From the NCBI GenBank assembly GCA_947084925.1, contig CAMTUJ010000014.1:1-64000 (forward strand): 64,000 nucleotides of DNA, given 5' to 3'. Below, piece after piece: positions 27,306 to 35,512 of the stretch. Positions within the stretch are counted from its first letter, which is position 1. The number at the start of each line of letters is the position of its first letter. The stretch comes from JAGPUQ01 sp947084925. Its GTDB lineage: Bacteria > Pseudomonadota > Gammaproteobacteria > Pseudomonadales > Porticoccaceae. The notes beneath the pieces are model-generated. The model had not been told where the DNA came from. It saw only the letters and a program-made list of their open reading frames with translations, and ran no database searches. The position numbers and the translations under genes were made by a program.

Positions 27306-28118
27306 ATGAACGTTCGCGGCGCGCCCGGGGGATTTTCCTCGGGCGCGTTTTTCGTTGTGGTCGCCATGGTGTTGGCAGCCGGTCCGGGCCGCGCGGGCGC
27401 TGCGGAGTGCGAGCTGCCCGGACCCGGCGAGACGGCGCGGGTGGCGCGGGTGATCGACGGCGATACCCTGGTACTCGCCGATGGGCGCCATGTGCGGATG
27501 CTGGGGATCAATGCCCCGGAACTCGGTCATGAGGGCGCCCCCGCTGAGCCGCTGGCGCGCGCTGCCAAGGCGGCGCTCGAACAGTTGCTCGGCGCCGATC
27601 ATCGCACCGGCCGCACGGCAGCCGCCGTCACCCTGCATGTCGATCGCGAACGGCTCGACCACTATGGCCGCCTGCTCGCCCATGTCAGCAGCGATGGGCG
27701 CAATCTCGAGCTGGAATTGTTGCGTCAGGGTCTCGTCTATCAGGTGGTCATACCGCCCAATATGGCTTTGGCGGAGTGTCTGAGCGCCGCCGAGCGCACT
27801 GCGCGCACGGCACATCTCGGCTTGTGGAGTCCTTCCGCAGCGGGTCCGACGGCCAGCACGGCGATCACGCACGGCGGCTATCAGCGGGTCCGCGGGCGGG
27901 TCGAGCGGGTTCTGTTCGGCGCTACCTGGTGGATCGAGTTCGAGGGCGGTTTCCGCGCCGTGATCTACCCTGAACACCAGCAGTACTGGGAACGACAGAC
28001 GCTCGCCGCCTGGCGCGGTCAGTCGATTGAAGTACGGGGCTGGGTCTATCGAGGGAAGCGCGGCGACTGGCGCATGAGGCTGCCGACGCTGGACGCGGTT
28101 CTCGCCCCTGTATCTTAG
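27306..28118 (+). CDS. secreted thermonuclease (SNase-like) family protein
   Basis: 270 residues from ATG 27306. A Sec-type signal peptide (AFFVVVAMVLAAGPGRAGA, cleavage near 32) is followed by the SNase OB-fold: RVARVIDGDTLVLADGRHVR with metal Asp and substrate Arg, MLGINAPELG, and LDHYGRLLAHV. A C-terminal ~90 residues form a second OB-like unit (RVRGRVERVLFGATWWIEF). Likely a periplasmic or secreted nuclease. No good ribosome-binding site precedes ATG 27306 and the rpmE terminator overlaps codons 5-16; GTG 27357 or ATG 27366 are alternative starts but would cut the signal peptide. Confidence 0.85.
   Translation: MNVRGAPGGFSSGAFFVVVAMVLAAGPGRAGAAECELPGPGETARVARVIDGDTLVLADGRHVRMLGINAPELGHEGAPAEPLARAAKAALEQLLGADHRTGRTAAAVTLHVDRERLDHYGRLLAHVSSDGRNLELELLRQGLVYQVVIPPNMALAECLSAAERTARTAHLGLWSPSAAGPTASTAITHGGYQRVRGRVERVLFGATWWIEFEGGFRAVIYPEHQQYWERQTLAAWRGQSIEVRGWVYRGKRGDWRMRLPTLDAVLAPVS
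27320..27352 (+). terminator. Rho-independent terminator after rpmE
   Basis: CGCGCCCG (27320-27327) pairs with CGGGCGCG (27340-27347), with a 12-nt loop that can extend the stem by G-C pairs, followed by TTTTT (27348-27352). It lies 30 nt past the rpmE stop and within the 5' codons of the nuclease gene. Confidence 0.85.
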
Positions 28119-28696
28119 CGCGATGCTCTGACGCTCAGCCGGTCGTCCGACCGCAGTTCCACGGGCGCGCCGGCGATGCGCTCCAGATTGCGCCGCTGGC
28201 GCCGCAGCGGACGCCAGGCGTACAGAAAGAGATCCACCGGCCGCCACAGCGCCACCCAGCCGATGATCAGGGTGCCTTCGCGGAGGAAGTCGGCCAACAA
28301 TCCTGCCAGGTGGCTACCGACAAAGGTACTGATCGTCACGCAGAGGGCGAGAAAAATCGCGCCCATCACGAGTGCGTCCCGGGCCTCGCGCAAGTGACCG
28401 CGCAAGCGCCGCTGGGCCTCGCTCGCCTGCCAGGCGAAATAGTTGTGGATGGCTTCCGGCAGCTGCCGGGCCTGCTCGGTGGCCAGTTCCGCCGCCGGCA
28501 GGTGAACCACCACTTTGAAAGTCGCATCCGCGGGCAATTCCTCCACCGCGCTCACCAGGTAGTGCTCGGCGGCGCTATCCAGATCCTTTTCGTGGAACGG
28601 CGAGGGATCGAGCGTGTTGAACAGTTGCCGCACCGCGTTCAGGCGCACTTCGATCAGCAGGTCATTGCCTTCGCGGCGGTACGGTAGGGAAGGCAT
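28115..28696 (-). CDS. hypothetical membrane protein with two C-terminal helices
   Basis: 193 residues from ATG 28696 (a longer frame upstream is not credible). Residues 1-110 are soluble, alternating charged and hydrophobic (LPYRREGNDLLIEVRLNAV at the start, then VKVVVHLPAAE-like strands). Two hydrophobic segments follow at about 117-165, and the C-terminus is basic (RRQRRNLERIAG). I do not recognise a named family. The gene is convergent with the nuclease: their stop codons overlap (28115-28118). It is preceded on the same strand by the zinc-ribbon gene, about 155 nt upstream. Confidence 0.65.
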   Translation of the reverse strand: MPSLPYRREGNDLLIEVRLNAVRQLFNTLDPSPFHEKDLDSAAEHYLVSAVEELPADATFKVVVHLPAAELATEQARQLPEAIHNYFAWQASEAQRRLRGHLREARDALVMGAIFLALCVTISTFVGSHLAGLLADFLREGTLIIGWVALWRPVDLFLYAWRPLRRQRRNLERIAGAPVELRSDDRLSVRASR

Positions 28697-28850
28697 TAGT
28701 TTTTCCGCGGCAGCGTTCCATGCGCCATCCCTGCGTGCCGCGCCGCACATGCGGCGGTTCGCGGCGTGGTGCGGGACAGGATCTTCGGCACTGCCGCCGG
28801 GCGCGGCGCCATTGCGAAAAAATTGCCCGGTGCGGAGCAGCACATCGCCT

Positions 28851-29024
28851 TCAGGTGGCTTTCACTTTCTTCGCGCCACAGCGCGAGCATTGATACGCGG
28901 TCATCAGCTTCCCGGCCTTGACATCGAATTGTTTCTCTTTGCAGATATCCCAGGCATGGAAGCCATGCTGACAGAGACCGAGCTTGTGCGGTTTGCGTGG
29001 CTTGAATGCGAGGACATCGCCCAT
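28851..29024 (-). CDS. small zinc-ribbon protein
   Basis: 57 residues. GLCQHGFHAWDICKEKQFDV and a C-terminal YQCSRCGAKKVKAT give two Cys/His pairs typical of a zinc ribbon; the rest is basic, suggesting nucleic-acid or ribosome contact. ATG 29024 is preceded by GGGAG at 6-nt spacing, strong support for the start. It is divergent from clpB with a 235-bp gap. Function unknown; similar short proteins occur in Pseudomonas-like genomes. Confidence 0.7.
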   Translation of the reverse strand: MGDVLAFKPRKPHKLGLCQHGFHAWDICKEKQFDVKAGKLMTAYQCSRCGAKKVKAT

Positions 29025-29201
29025 GGCCGTCTCCCGGTTGTTACGGCCCCGCTGCCGGTGCCCCGGTACGGGCTCGGCGCGGATCAGCCGCAAGGTGCCG
29101 GACAGTGTGGCGCATCCACCGGGACCGTGCCAGCGCGACACGATACCGCGGCGGCACTTGATACGGCGCAGGGTCTGCGCAGTAATCCGCACCAGCAGCG
29201 A

Positions 29202-29229
29202 TTGAAATTGTTGCCGACGCGCCCAACAT
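29202..29229 (+). promoter_or_regulatory. candidate sigma-32 (heat-shock) promoter of clpB
   Basis: TTGAAA (29202-29207) and CCCAACAT (29222-29229) with a 14-bp spacer resemble the sigma-32 consensus CTTGAAA / CCCCATNT. The start would be near 29236, about 24 nt before the clpB ATG. clpB is sigma-32-dependent in other gammaproteobacteria. Confidence 0.5.
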
Positions 29230-29259
29230 AGCCGGGCATCCCAACCACCTGGTGACACC

Positions 29260-31833
29260 ATGAGACAGGATCGCCTCACCAACGCATTACAGCAGGCGCT
29301 GGCCGATGCCCAGTCGCTTGCCATCGGCCGCGACCATACGGCGGTCGAGCCGGTTCATCTGCTGATTGCGCTGTTGCGCCAGTCCGGCGGCTCGGTGCGC
29401 CCCATGCTGTCCCAGGCGGGATTCGATCTCGCGGGTCTGGAAGGGGAGCTGGAAGCCCAGTTGCAGCGTCTGGCGGTGATCAAAAATCCCACCGGCGACA
29501 TCACTATCTCGCCCGATCTGATGCGGTTGCTGAACCTCGCCGACAAACAGGCGCAGCAGCAGGGCGACCAGTTCATCGCGGCGGAAACCGTGCTGCTGGC
29601 GGCTTTCGATCAGAGCGGGCCATTGGCGGCGGCGCTCAACAAATTCGGCGGCAAACAGCAGTTGAAAGCCGTCATCGACCAGGTACGTGGAGGAGAAACC
29701 GTGCAGAGTGCCGATGCCGAAAGCCAGCGCCAGGCGCTGGACAAGTACACCGTCGATCTCACCGAGCGCGCCCGTGCCGGCAAGCTCGATCCGGTGATCG
29801 GCCGCGACGACGAAATCCGCCGCACCATTCAGGTTTTGCAGCGCCGCACCAAGAACAACCCGGTGCTGATCGGCGAGCCCGGCGTGGGCAAGACCGCGAT
29901 TGTGGAAGGGCTGGCGCAGCGCATCATCAACGGTGAAGTGCCCGAGGGCCTCAAAAACAAGCGGGTGCTGTCCCTCGACATGGGCACGCTGATCGCCGGC
30001 GCCAAATTTCGCGGCGAGTTCGAGGAGCGTCTCAAAGCGGTGCTCAACGAGCTCGGCAAGGCCGAAGGCCAGGTGATCCTGTTCATCGACGAACTGCACA
30101 CCATGGTCGGCGCCGGCAAGGCCGAAGGTTCCATGGATGCCGGCAACATGCTGAAGCCGGCGCTGGCGCGCGGCGAACTGCACTGCGTCGGCGCCACTAC
30201 GCTCGACGAGTACCGCCAGTACATCGAGAAGGACGCGGCCCTGGAGCGACGCTTTCAGAAAGTGCTGGTGGACGAACCCTCGGAAGAGGACACCATCGCG
30301 ATCCTGCGCGGCCTCAAGGAGCGCTACGAAAAACACCACAATGTCAGCATCACCGATTCGGCCATCATCGCCGCCGCCAAACTCTCGCAGCGCTACATCA
30401 CCGACCGCCAGTTGCCGGACAAGGCCATCGACCTGATCGACGAGGCGGCGAGCCGCATCCGCATGGAAATGGATTCCAAGCCGGAAGAGATGGATCGTCT
30501 CGACCGGCGTCTGATCCAGCTCAAGATGGAGCGCGAGGTGGTGAAGAAGGAAAAAGACAAGGAGTCGCGGCAGCGCCTGGCCGATCTGGAAACGGACATC
30601 GCCGCGATCGAGCGCGAATACTCCGACCTCGAAGAAATCTGGAAGGCGGAAAAAGCTTCCCTGCAGGAAGCGGGCAAGATTCGCGAGGAGCTGGACAGGC
30701 GTCGCAACGAGTTTGATGCCGCCCGTCGCGGCGGTGATCTGTCGAAGATGTCCGAATTGCAGTACGGCATCATTCCCGAGCTTGAGCGCAAACTGGTTCT
30801 GGCCAGCGAGGCCGAGACCCGGGAGCGGCACTTGCTGCGCGACAAGGTGACCGACGAGGAGATCGCGGAAGTCGTGGCGCGCTGGACCGGCATTCCGGTC
30901 GCCAAGATGCTCGAAGGCGACCGCGAAAAACTGCTGCGCATGGAGGATGCCCTGCACCGGCGGGTGCTGGGCCAGGAGGAAGCCGTGGTCGCGGTCGCCA
31001 ACGCCGTGCGGCGCTCGCGGGCGGGGCTTTCGGATCCCAATCGCCCGAACGGTTCCTTTCTGTTTCTGGGGCCCACCGGCGTCGGCAAGACCGAGCTGTG
31101 CAAGGCGTTGGCCGAATTCCTGTTCGATACCGAAGAGGCCATGGTGCGCATCGACATGTCGGAATTCATGGAGAAGCATTCGGTGGCCCGTCTGATCGGA
31201 GCACCGCCCGGTTACGTCGGCTACGAAGAGGGCGGTTATCTGACCGAGGCGGTACGGCGCCGGCCTTATTCGGTCTTGCTGCTGGACGAGGTCGAGAAAG
31301 CGCATCCCGATGTGTTCAACGTGCTGTTACAGGTACTCGACGACGGCCGCCTAACCGATGGCCAGGGCCGCACTGTCGATTTCCGCAACACGGTGATCGT
31401 GATGACGTCGAACCTGGGCTCCGACATCATTCAACGTCTGGCCGGTGAAGAACACTACGAAAAAATGAAGGCGGCGGTGATGATCGAGGTGGGCAGCCAC
31501 TTCCGCCCCGAATTCATCAATCGCATCGACGAAGTGGTGGTGTTTCATCCCCTCGCGCGGGAGCAGATTCGCGGTATCGCCGAGATTCAGCTCGGCTATC
31601 TGCGTCGCCGTCTGGCGGAACGCGAGTACGGTCTTGAGGTGAGCGACGCGGTGATGGACTTGCTGTGCGAGGCGGGTTTCGATCCGGTCTACGGTGCGCG
31701 GCCCCTGAAGCGGCAGATTCAGCAGCTCATCGAAAACCCGCTGGCCCAGGCCATGCTCGCCGGAAAATTTGCGCCGGGCGAGACGATCCGCGCCGGGCTG
31801 CGGGATGGTGCGGTTGAGTTCGTCAGCGGCTGA
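29260..31833 (+). CDS. clpB: ATP-dependent disaggregase ClpB
   Basis: Hsp100 hexameric disaggregase that works with DnaK. 857 residues, full length. Order: N-domain repeats (MRQDRLTNALQQALADAQ), NBD1 with Walker A GEPGVGKTA (~204) and Walker B LFIDELHTMVGAG, the coiled-coil M-domain (~400-530, RLDRRLIQLKMEREVVKKE), NBD2 with Walker A GPTGVGKTE (~606) and LLLDEVEKAHPDVFNVLLQ, then the D2-small domain (VYGARPLKRQIQQ). It stands alone and is followed by the second 141-bp repeat. Confidence 0.98.
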   Translation: MRQDRLTNALQQALADAQSLAIGRDHTAVEPVHLLIALLRQSGGSVRPMLSQAGFDLAGLEGELEAQLQRLAVIKNPTGDITISPDLMRLLNLADKQAQQQGDQFIAAETVLLAAFDQSGPLAAALNKFGGKQQLKAVIDQVRGGETVQSADAESQRQALDKYTVDLTERARAGKLDPVIGRDDEIRRTIQVLQRRTKNNPVLIGEPGVGKTAIVEGLAQRIINGEVPEGLKNKRVLSLDMGTLIAGAKFRGEFEERLKAVLNELGKAEGQVILFIDELHTMVGAGKAEGSMDAGNMLKPALARGELHCVGATTLDEYRQYIEKDAALERRFQKVLVDEPSEEDTIAILRGLKERYEKHHNVSITDSAIIAAAKLSQRYITDRQLPDKAIDLIDEAASRIRMEMDSKPEEMDRLDRRLIQLKMEREVVKKEKDKESRQRLADLETDIAAIEREYSDLEEIWKAEKASLQEAGKIREELDRRRNEFDAARRGGDLSKMSELQYGIIPELERKLVLASEAETRERHLLRDKVTDEEIAEVVARWTGIPVAKMLEGDREKLLRMEDALHRRVLGQEEAVVAVANAVRRSRAGLSDPNRPNGSFLFLGPTGVGKTELCKALAEFLFDTEEAMVRIDMSEFMEKHSVARLIGAPPGYVGYEEGGYLTEAVRRRPYSVLLLDEVEKAHPDVFNVLLQVLDDGRLTDGQGRTVDFRNTVIVMTSNLGSDIIQRLAGEEHYEKMKAAVMIEVGSHFRPEFINRIDEVVVFHPLAREQIRGIAEIQLGYLRRRLAEREYGLEVSDAVMDLLCEAGFDPVYGARPLKRQIQQLIENPLAQAMLAGKFAPGETIRAGLRDGAVEFVSG

Positions 31834-31854
31834 TCAGCCGCCATTACCCGCTAA

Positions 31855-31995
31855 CAGGTTGCTGAAAAACGTCGCGAGGGGGCCAGATGCGAGGCGCACG
31901 GCGCGCAGCGACCGAGACCTATCAAGTCGATAGGCGAGGGAGCGAGCACCGCGCAACGAAGCAGATGGTGCCCGCAGCAGTTTTTCAGCAACCTG
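31855..31995. repeat. 141-bp MITE-like palindromic repeat, copy 2, with CTAA target duplication
   Basis: Inverted relative to copy 1 at 1-141 and about 92% identical (130 of 141 by eye). The 16-bp ends CAGGTTGCTGAAAAAC and complement are perfect inverted repeats. Direct CTAA flanks it at 31851-31854 and 31996-31999, consistent with a 4-bp YTAR target duplication as made by IS5-group transposases. The centre has a perfect hairpin (CCTATC, 5-nt loop, GATAGG). It fills the gap between clpB and the converging cpdA, whose TAG stop lies in the right flank. Confidence 0.9.
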
Positions 31996-32787
31996 CTAAT
32001 AGCCGGCCAGTTGCTTGTCCACGCGCGTGAGACCCTGCGCCAGGAACACCACGTCCGTGGTCAGGGAGCCATCCGCATGCAGGTTGATCCGGCGATAGCC
32101 GGGCGGCTGCTCACTGAGGGCGAAATCGCGACTCGCCGCGCGAAACTGAAAACAGGTCGCCGGCGTCGTGTACAGCTCGGTGCCGGCCCAGTGGGCGTGG
32201 AATTCCTGATGGACGTGGCCGGTGAAAATCCCGCGCACATTGGCGTGTCGACGCAGGATTGCTTCCAGATGCTCCGCGTTGTCGATGCGCTGGGCGTCCA
32301 GCCAGGCGCAGCCGATCGGGATCGGCGGGTGGTGCATGAGCAGCAGCGTCGGGGCCAGCGGATCCTCCGCCAGGCAGTGCGCCAGAAAGCCGAGTTCTTC
32401 GTCGGCGAGATGCCCTCCCACCCGCTCCGGTTGCGCGGTGTTGAGGGAAATCACGCGCCAGTCGCCCAGTTCCAGCAGCGGCCAGTAGGGGGCGGCGGTG
32501 AAACCCTCCTGGATGACGCGGGCGTCGTCGTGGTTGCCCGGCAGCCACTGGTAAGGTAATTCCAGGAACTGCATTTGCTGGGTAAACAGGCGATAGGCTT
32601 CAGTCGCGCCTTCCGCCGCGATATCGCCGGTGACGCAGATGAGGTCCGGCGGCAGCGCCAGGCCGCCGATTTCCGCGAGCACCAGACGCAGGGTTTCCAG
32701 GGTCTCCACACCAGCTAGCCGGTAATCGCGCCGGGGGCCGATATGGGGATCGGTGATCTGGATCAGGTGTTGGGTGTCGACGTCCAT
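31996..32787 (-). CDS. cpdA: 3',5'-cyclic-AMP phosphodiesterase CpdA
   Basis: Calcineurin-like metallophosphoesterase that hydrolyses cAMP. All metal motifs are seen: ITDPHIG (~12), CVTGDIAAEG (~52), LPGNHDD (~82), LMHHPPIP (~150) and FTGHVHQEFH (~191). 263 residues. It sits in the conserved nudF-yqiB-cpdA order, 31 nt after the DUF1249 gene. The stop codon TAG (31998-31996) is part of the CTAA flank of the adjoining repeat. Confidence 0.94.
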   Translation of the reverse strand: MDVDTQHLIQITDPHIGPRRDYRLAGVETLETLRLVLAEIGGLALPPDLICVTGDIAAEGATEAYRLFTQQMQFLELPYQWLPGNHDDARVIQEGFTAAPYWPLLELGDWRVISLNTAQPERVGGHLADEELGFLAHCLAEDPLAPTLLLMHHPPIPIGCAWLDAQRIDNAEHLEAILRRHANVRGIFTGHVHQEFHAHWAGTELYTTPATCFQFRAASRDFALSEQPPGYRRINLHADGSLTTDVVFLAQGLTRVDKQLAGY

Positions 32788-32818
32788 GGCTCACGCGCTC
32801 CGCGGACGCCGCCGCGCG

Positions 32819-33262
32819 TCAGGGCACGGGGCAGTCGGCCGCGACGAAGCCCAGCGCCAGGCAGGCAGCCAGCCATTCGCCGAGGAAGCGGTTCCACTGG
32901 GCTTTCTCATCGGGTTGCAGCATCCTCCGGTTCGGATAGCTCTGGCGCGGCCAGATATTGCGTTCGCTTTCGCAGGCGACCACTTCGGCAAGCAGGGCAT
33001 CGTGGTAAATGCGCACCACCAGCAGGGGTGGGTTCAACCACCAGGACCGCCCGGGTTCCTGCTGCCGCAGCGTGAGCACCGTGGTGTGGGCGCTGCGTTC
33101 GCGCACCGCGAACACCACTTCGAGCTGGTCGCGGCCACTGATGCCGAGACGGCGTTCATCCTGCGCCGCCATGTCCGGAAACAGCTTTGCGAGCCGACGG
33201 TAGTTGGCTTCGCAGTCGGCCATGAAGCCTTTCAGGTTGACCTTGTAGCGCGTTCGTCTCAC
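32819..33262 (-). CDS. DUF1249 family protein (YqiB-like)
   Basis: About 147 residues from GTG 33262. The central RSAHTTVLTLRQQEPG, VVRIYHDALLAEVVACES and PNRRMLQPDEKAQWNRFLGE match the E. coli YqiB family pattern (RLYHDA, YPNKKLHQRDEK). Function unknown. The start is inferred because upstream frame sequence runs into nudF; an ATG 13 codons later would lose conserved residues. Middle gene of nudF-yqiB-cpdA. Confidence 0.85.
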   Translation of the reverse strand: MRRTRYKVNLKGFMADCEANYRRLAKLFPDMAAQDERRLGISGRDQLEVVFAVRERSAHTTVLTLRQQEPGRSWWLNPPLLVVRIYHDALLAEVVACESERNIWPRQSYPNRRMLQPDEKAQWNRFLGEWLAACLALGFVAADCPVP

Positions 33263-33297
33263 TACCTCAATTCCCCGTTGGTGGTCCTGTGGACTGG

Positions 33298-33966
33298 TTA
33301 CGGATCGCGCCGTCCGTGGGTCGCCAAACCGTGAAGCCGGTCGCGGTTCAACGCCAGCCATTGCAGGCAGACGATGGTGGCGGCGTTGTTGTAGGCGCCG
33401 GCCGCCAGCGTTGCCAATACGTCCGCCTCGGGCAGCACATGGAGGCGGATGTCTTCGTGTTCATGGGCGAGACCGAAACAACCCTCGCGGCCATGCAGAT
33501 CGGTGAGCCCGCAGAACAGCGTCATGCTTTCTTCGGTACCGCCGGGGCTCACCAGGTAACGGCAGATCGGCTCCAGCGTCAACGCGTCGATGCCGGCTTC
33601 CTCGATGGTTTCGCGCCGCGCCACGGCGGCCACATCTTCGCCCGGTTTCAGCATGCCCGCCACGACCTCCATTAACCAGGGGCCGCCGGGTTCGGCCAGC
33701 GCGCCGACGCGAAACTGTTCCACCAGACCCACCAGGCGGCGCTCCGGATCGTAGAGCAGCACGCCCACCGCCGCGCCGCGCACAAACAGCTCCCGCGTCA
33801 TGGGCCGGCTCCAGCCTCCCGCGAACAGCCGGTGGCGCAGACTGACGGTGTCGAGCGAAAAAAACCCCTGATAGCGGGTCGTGCGTTCCAGGATTTCCAC
33901 ATCCTGCGCCCCGAGCGGCGCCGGAGGCAACGTTGTCGCAGGTGCGGATCGATCGTGTTTGTTCAT
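33298..33966 (-). CDS. nudF: ADP-ribose pyrophosphatase (Nudix) NudF
   Basis: Hydrolyses ADP-ribose to AMP and ribose-5-phosphate. 222 residues; the Nudix box GMLKPGEDVAAVARRETIEE continues with AGI, and the conserved Pro of the ADPRase subclass follows about 15 residues later in LVSPGGTEESM. First gene of the nudF-yqiB-cpdA operon and divergent from tolC, the arrangement of enteric genomes. Confidence 0.93.
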   Translation of the reverse strand: MNKHDRSAPATTLPPAPLGAQDVEILERTTRYQGFFSLDTVSLRHRLFAGGWSRPMTRELFVRGAAVGVLLYDPERRLVGLVEQFRVGALAEPGGPWLMEVVAGMLKPGEDVAAVARRETIEEAGIDALTLEPICRYLVSPGGTEESMTLFCGLTDLHGREGCFGLAHEHEDIRLHVLPEADVLATLAAGAYNNAATIVCLQWLALNRDRLHGLATHGRRDP

Positions 33967-34078
33967 CAGGCTCCAGAAGCGGTTCGGCGCGCCTTGTCGC
34001 GCCGGGCCAAGGGTATCACGCCGTAAATTTCATATCTGGTAGACTCCGGTCCATCAAAAATTCCACAGGATCAGAATC

Positions 34079-35512
34079 ATGCGGAAAACCAGCGCGCGGT
34101 TGGCATGCGCTTCACTGGCGGCGGTGTTGTTCAGCACCGGGCTTCGGGCCGAAACCCTGCTCGAAATCTATGATCTGGCGATGGGCAACGCGCCCCAGCT
34201 CAAAGCGGCGGAAGCCACCTATAAAGCCGGTCAGGAAGCCCTGCCGCAGGCGCGCGCCGCCCTGCTGCCCAGCATCACCGGCTCGGTCGGTGTTCAGGAA
34301 GGGCGGGGGACACAGCACAACTCCCGCGTGCTCGGCGCCGACTTTCTGGCCCAGTCGATCGGTGATTATCACGATGCCACGGAAGCGTATCGCCTGTCCC
34401 TGACCCAGCCGGTGTTCGATCTGCCCGCGTGGTTCAACTTCCAGCGCGGCAAGGATCTGGATCAACGCGCCGCTGCCCAGTTCGCCGCCGACCAGCAGAG
34501 CATCGTGCTCGACGTCACCGATGCCTATTTCGGTGTGTTGCGCGCCAACGAAAATCTGACCCTGGCGGAAGCCGAGGAGCGCGCCATAGGTCGCCAGCTC
34601 GAGCAAACCAAAGAGCGCTTTGACGTGGGATTGCTGCCGATCACCGATGTGCATGAAGCACAGGCTGCCTTCGACGGCGCCACGGTCAACACGCTGGAAG
34701 CCAAGAGCGCGCTCGATATCGCTTTCGAGGCGTTGGAAGTTCTGACCGGAAAACCTCACGAACAAATCACCGGGCTGGCCAGGGATTTCCCCATCACCAA
34801 GCCCGAGCCGATCGACCGCGAGTCCTGGGTACAGTTTGCGCAGACCAACAATTTTGCGCTGCGTGTGGCCAGGCTGGATGTGGATGCGGCGGACAAGGCC
34901 GCGACGGCCGCGAGGGCCGAACACCTGCCGAAAGTGACCGCCTCGCTGGATTACCAAAAAAACCTGTACGACGGCACGCTGCACCGCGACGGCGGCCTGA
35001 TCAATCAGCAGGGCCTCCCGGATGCAGCGGTGAGTCAGCCGTTTTCCACCGACCTGGAATCCACGGTGCTGGGTCTGCACCTGAACGCCCCGCTCTATTC
35101 CGGTGGTGCCACCAGTTCCCGGGAGCGACAGGCGTACCAGGAGCGTATCCGCAGTCAGGAAAACTATGTGCTGGCGCAGCGGACCACCACGCAGCGCGCG
35201 CGTTCCCAGCACCTCCAGGTGTTGACCGATGCCGCGCGCATCAGCGCGCGCGCCCAGGCGATCACGTCGGCGCAGAGCGCGCTCGATGCCACCCAGGCGG
35301 GCTATGAGGTGGGTACGCGCAATATCGTCGATGTGTTGATTTCGCAACGTACCCTTTATCAGGCGCAACGCGATTACGCCAATGCGCGCTTCGACTACAT
35401 CAACAGCATGCTGCGGCTGAGGGAAGTGGCCGGGCAACTGAGCCCCGGCGATGTCGAACAGCTCAATCGCTGGCTCGATGCCGGCCTCACGGTGGGCAAA
35501 GCGGTTCGATAA
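34079..35512 (+). CDS. tolC: TolC family outer-membrane channel protein
   Basis: Trimeric outer-membrane exit duct for type I secretion and RND efflux. 477 residues: Sec signal (ARLACASLAAVLFSTGLRA), then two structural repeats of long helices and strands (FDVGLLPITDVHEAQAAFDG near 180; YEVGTRNIVDVLISQRTLYQ near 411), the TolC hallmark. An extended -10 (TGGTAGACT, 34037-34045) lies 34 nt upstream. Gene position beside nudF matches E. coli tolC. The 3' end overlaps the converging waaA by 26 nt. Confidence 0.93.
   Translation: MRKTSARLACASLAAVLFSTGLRAETLLEIYDLAMGNAPQLKAAEATYKAGQEALPQARAALLPSITGSVGVQEGRGTQHNSRVLGADFLAQSIGDYHDATEAYRLSLTQPVFDLPAWFNFQRGKDLDQRAAAQFAADQQSIVLDVTDAYFGVLRANENLTLAEAEERAIGRQLEQTKERFDVGLLPITDVHEAQAAFDGATVNTLEAKSALDIAFEALEVLTGKPHEQITGLARDFPITKPEPIDRESWVQFAQTNNFALRVARLDVDAADKAATAARAEHLPKVTASLDYQKNLYDGTLHRDGGLINQQGLPDAAVSQPFSTDLESTVLGLHLNAPLYSGGATSSRERQAYQERIRSQENYVLAQRTTTQRARSQHLQVLTDAARISARAQAITSAQSALDATQAGYEVGTRNIVDVLISQRTLYQAQRDYANARFDYINSMLRLREVAGQLSPGDVEQLNRWLDAGLTVGKAVR

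Noticed and set aside
29287..31305. Long minus-strand frame opposite clpB
   Set aside because: clpB on the plus strand is full length and conserved throughout.
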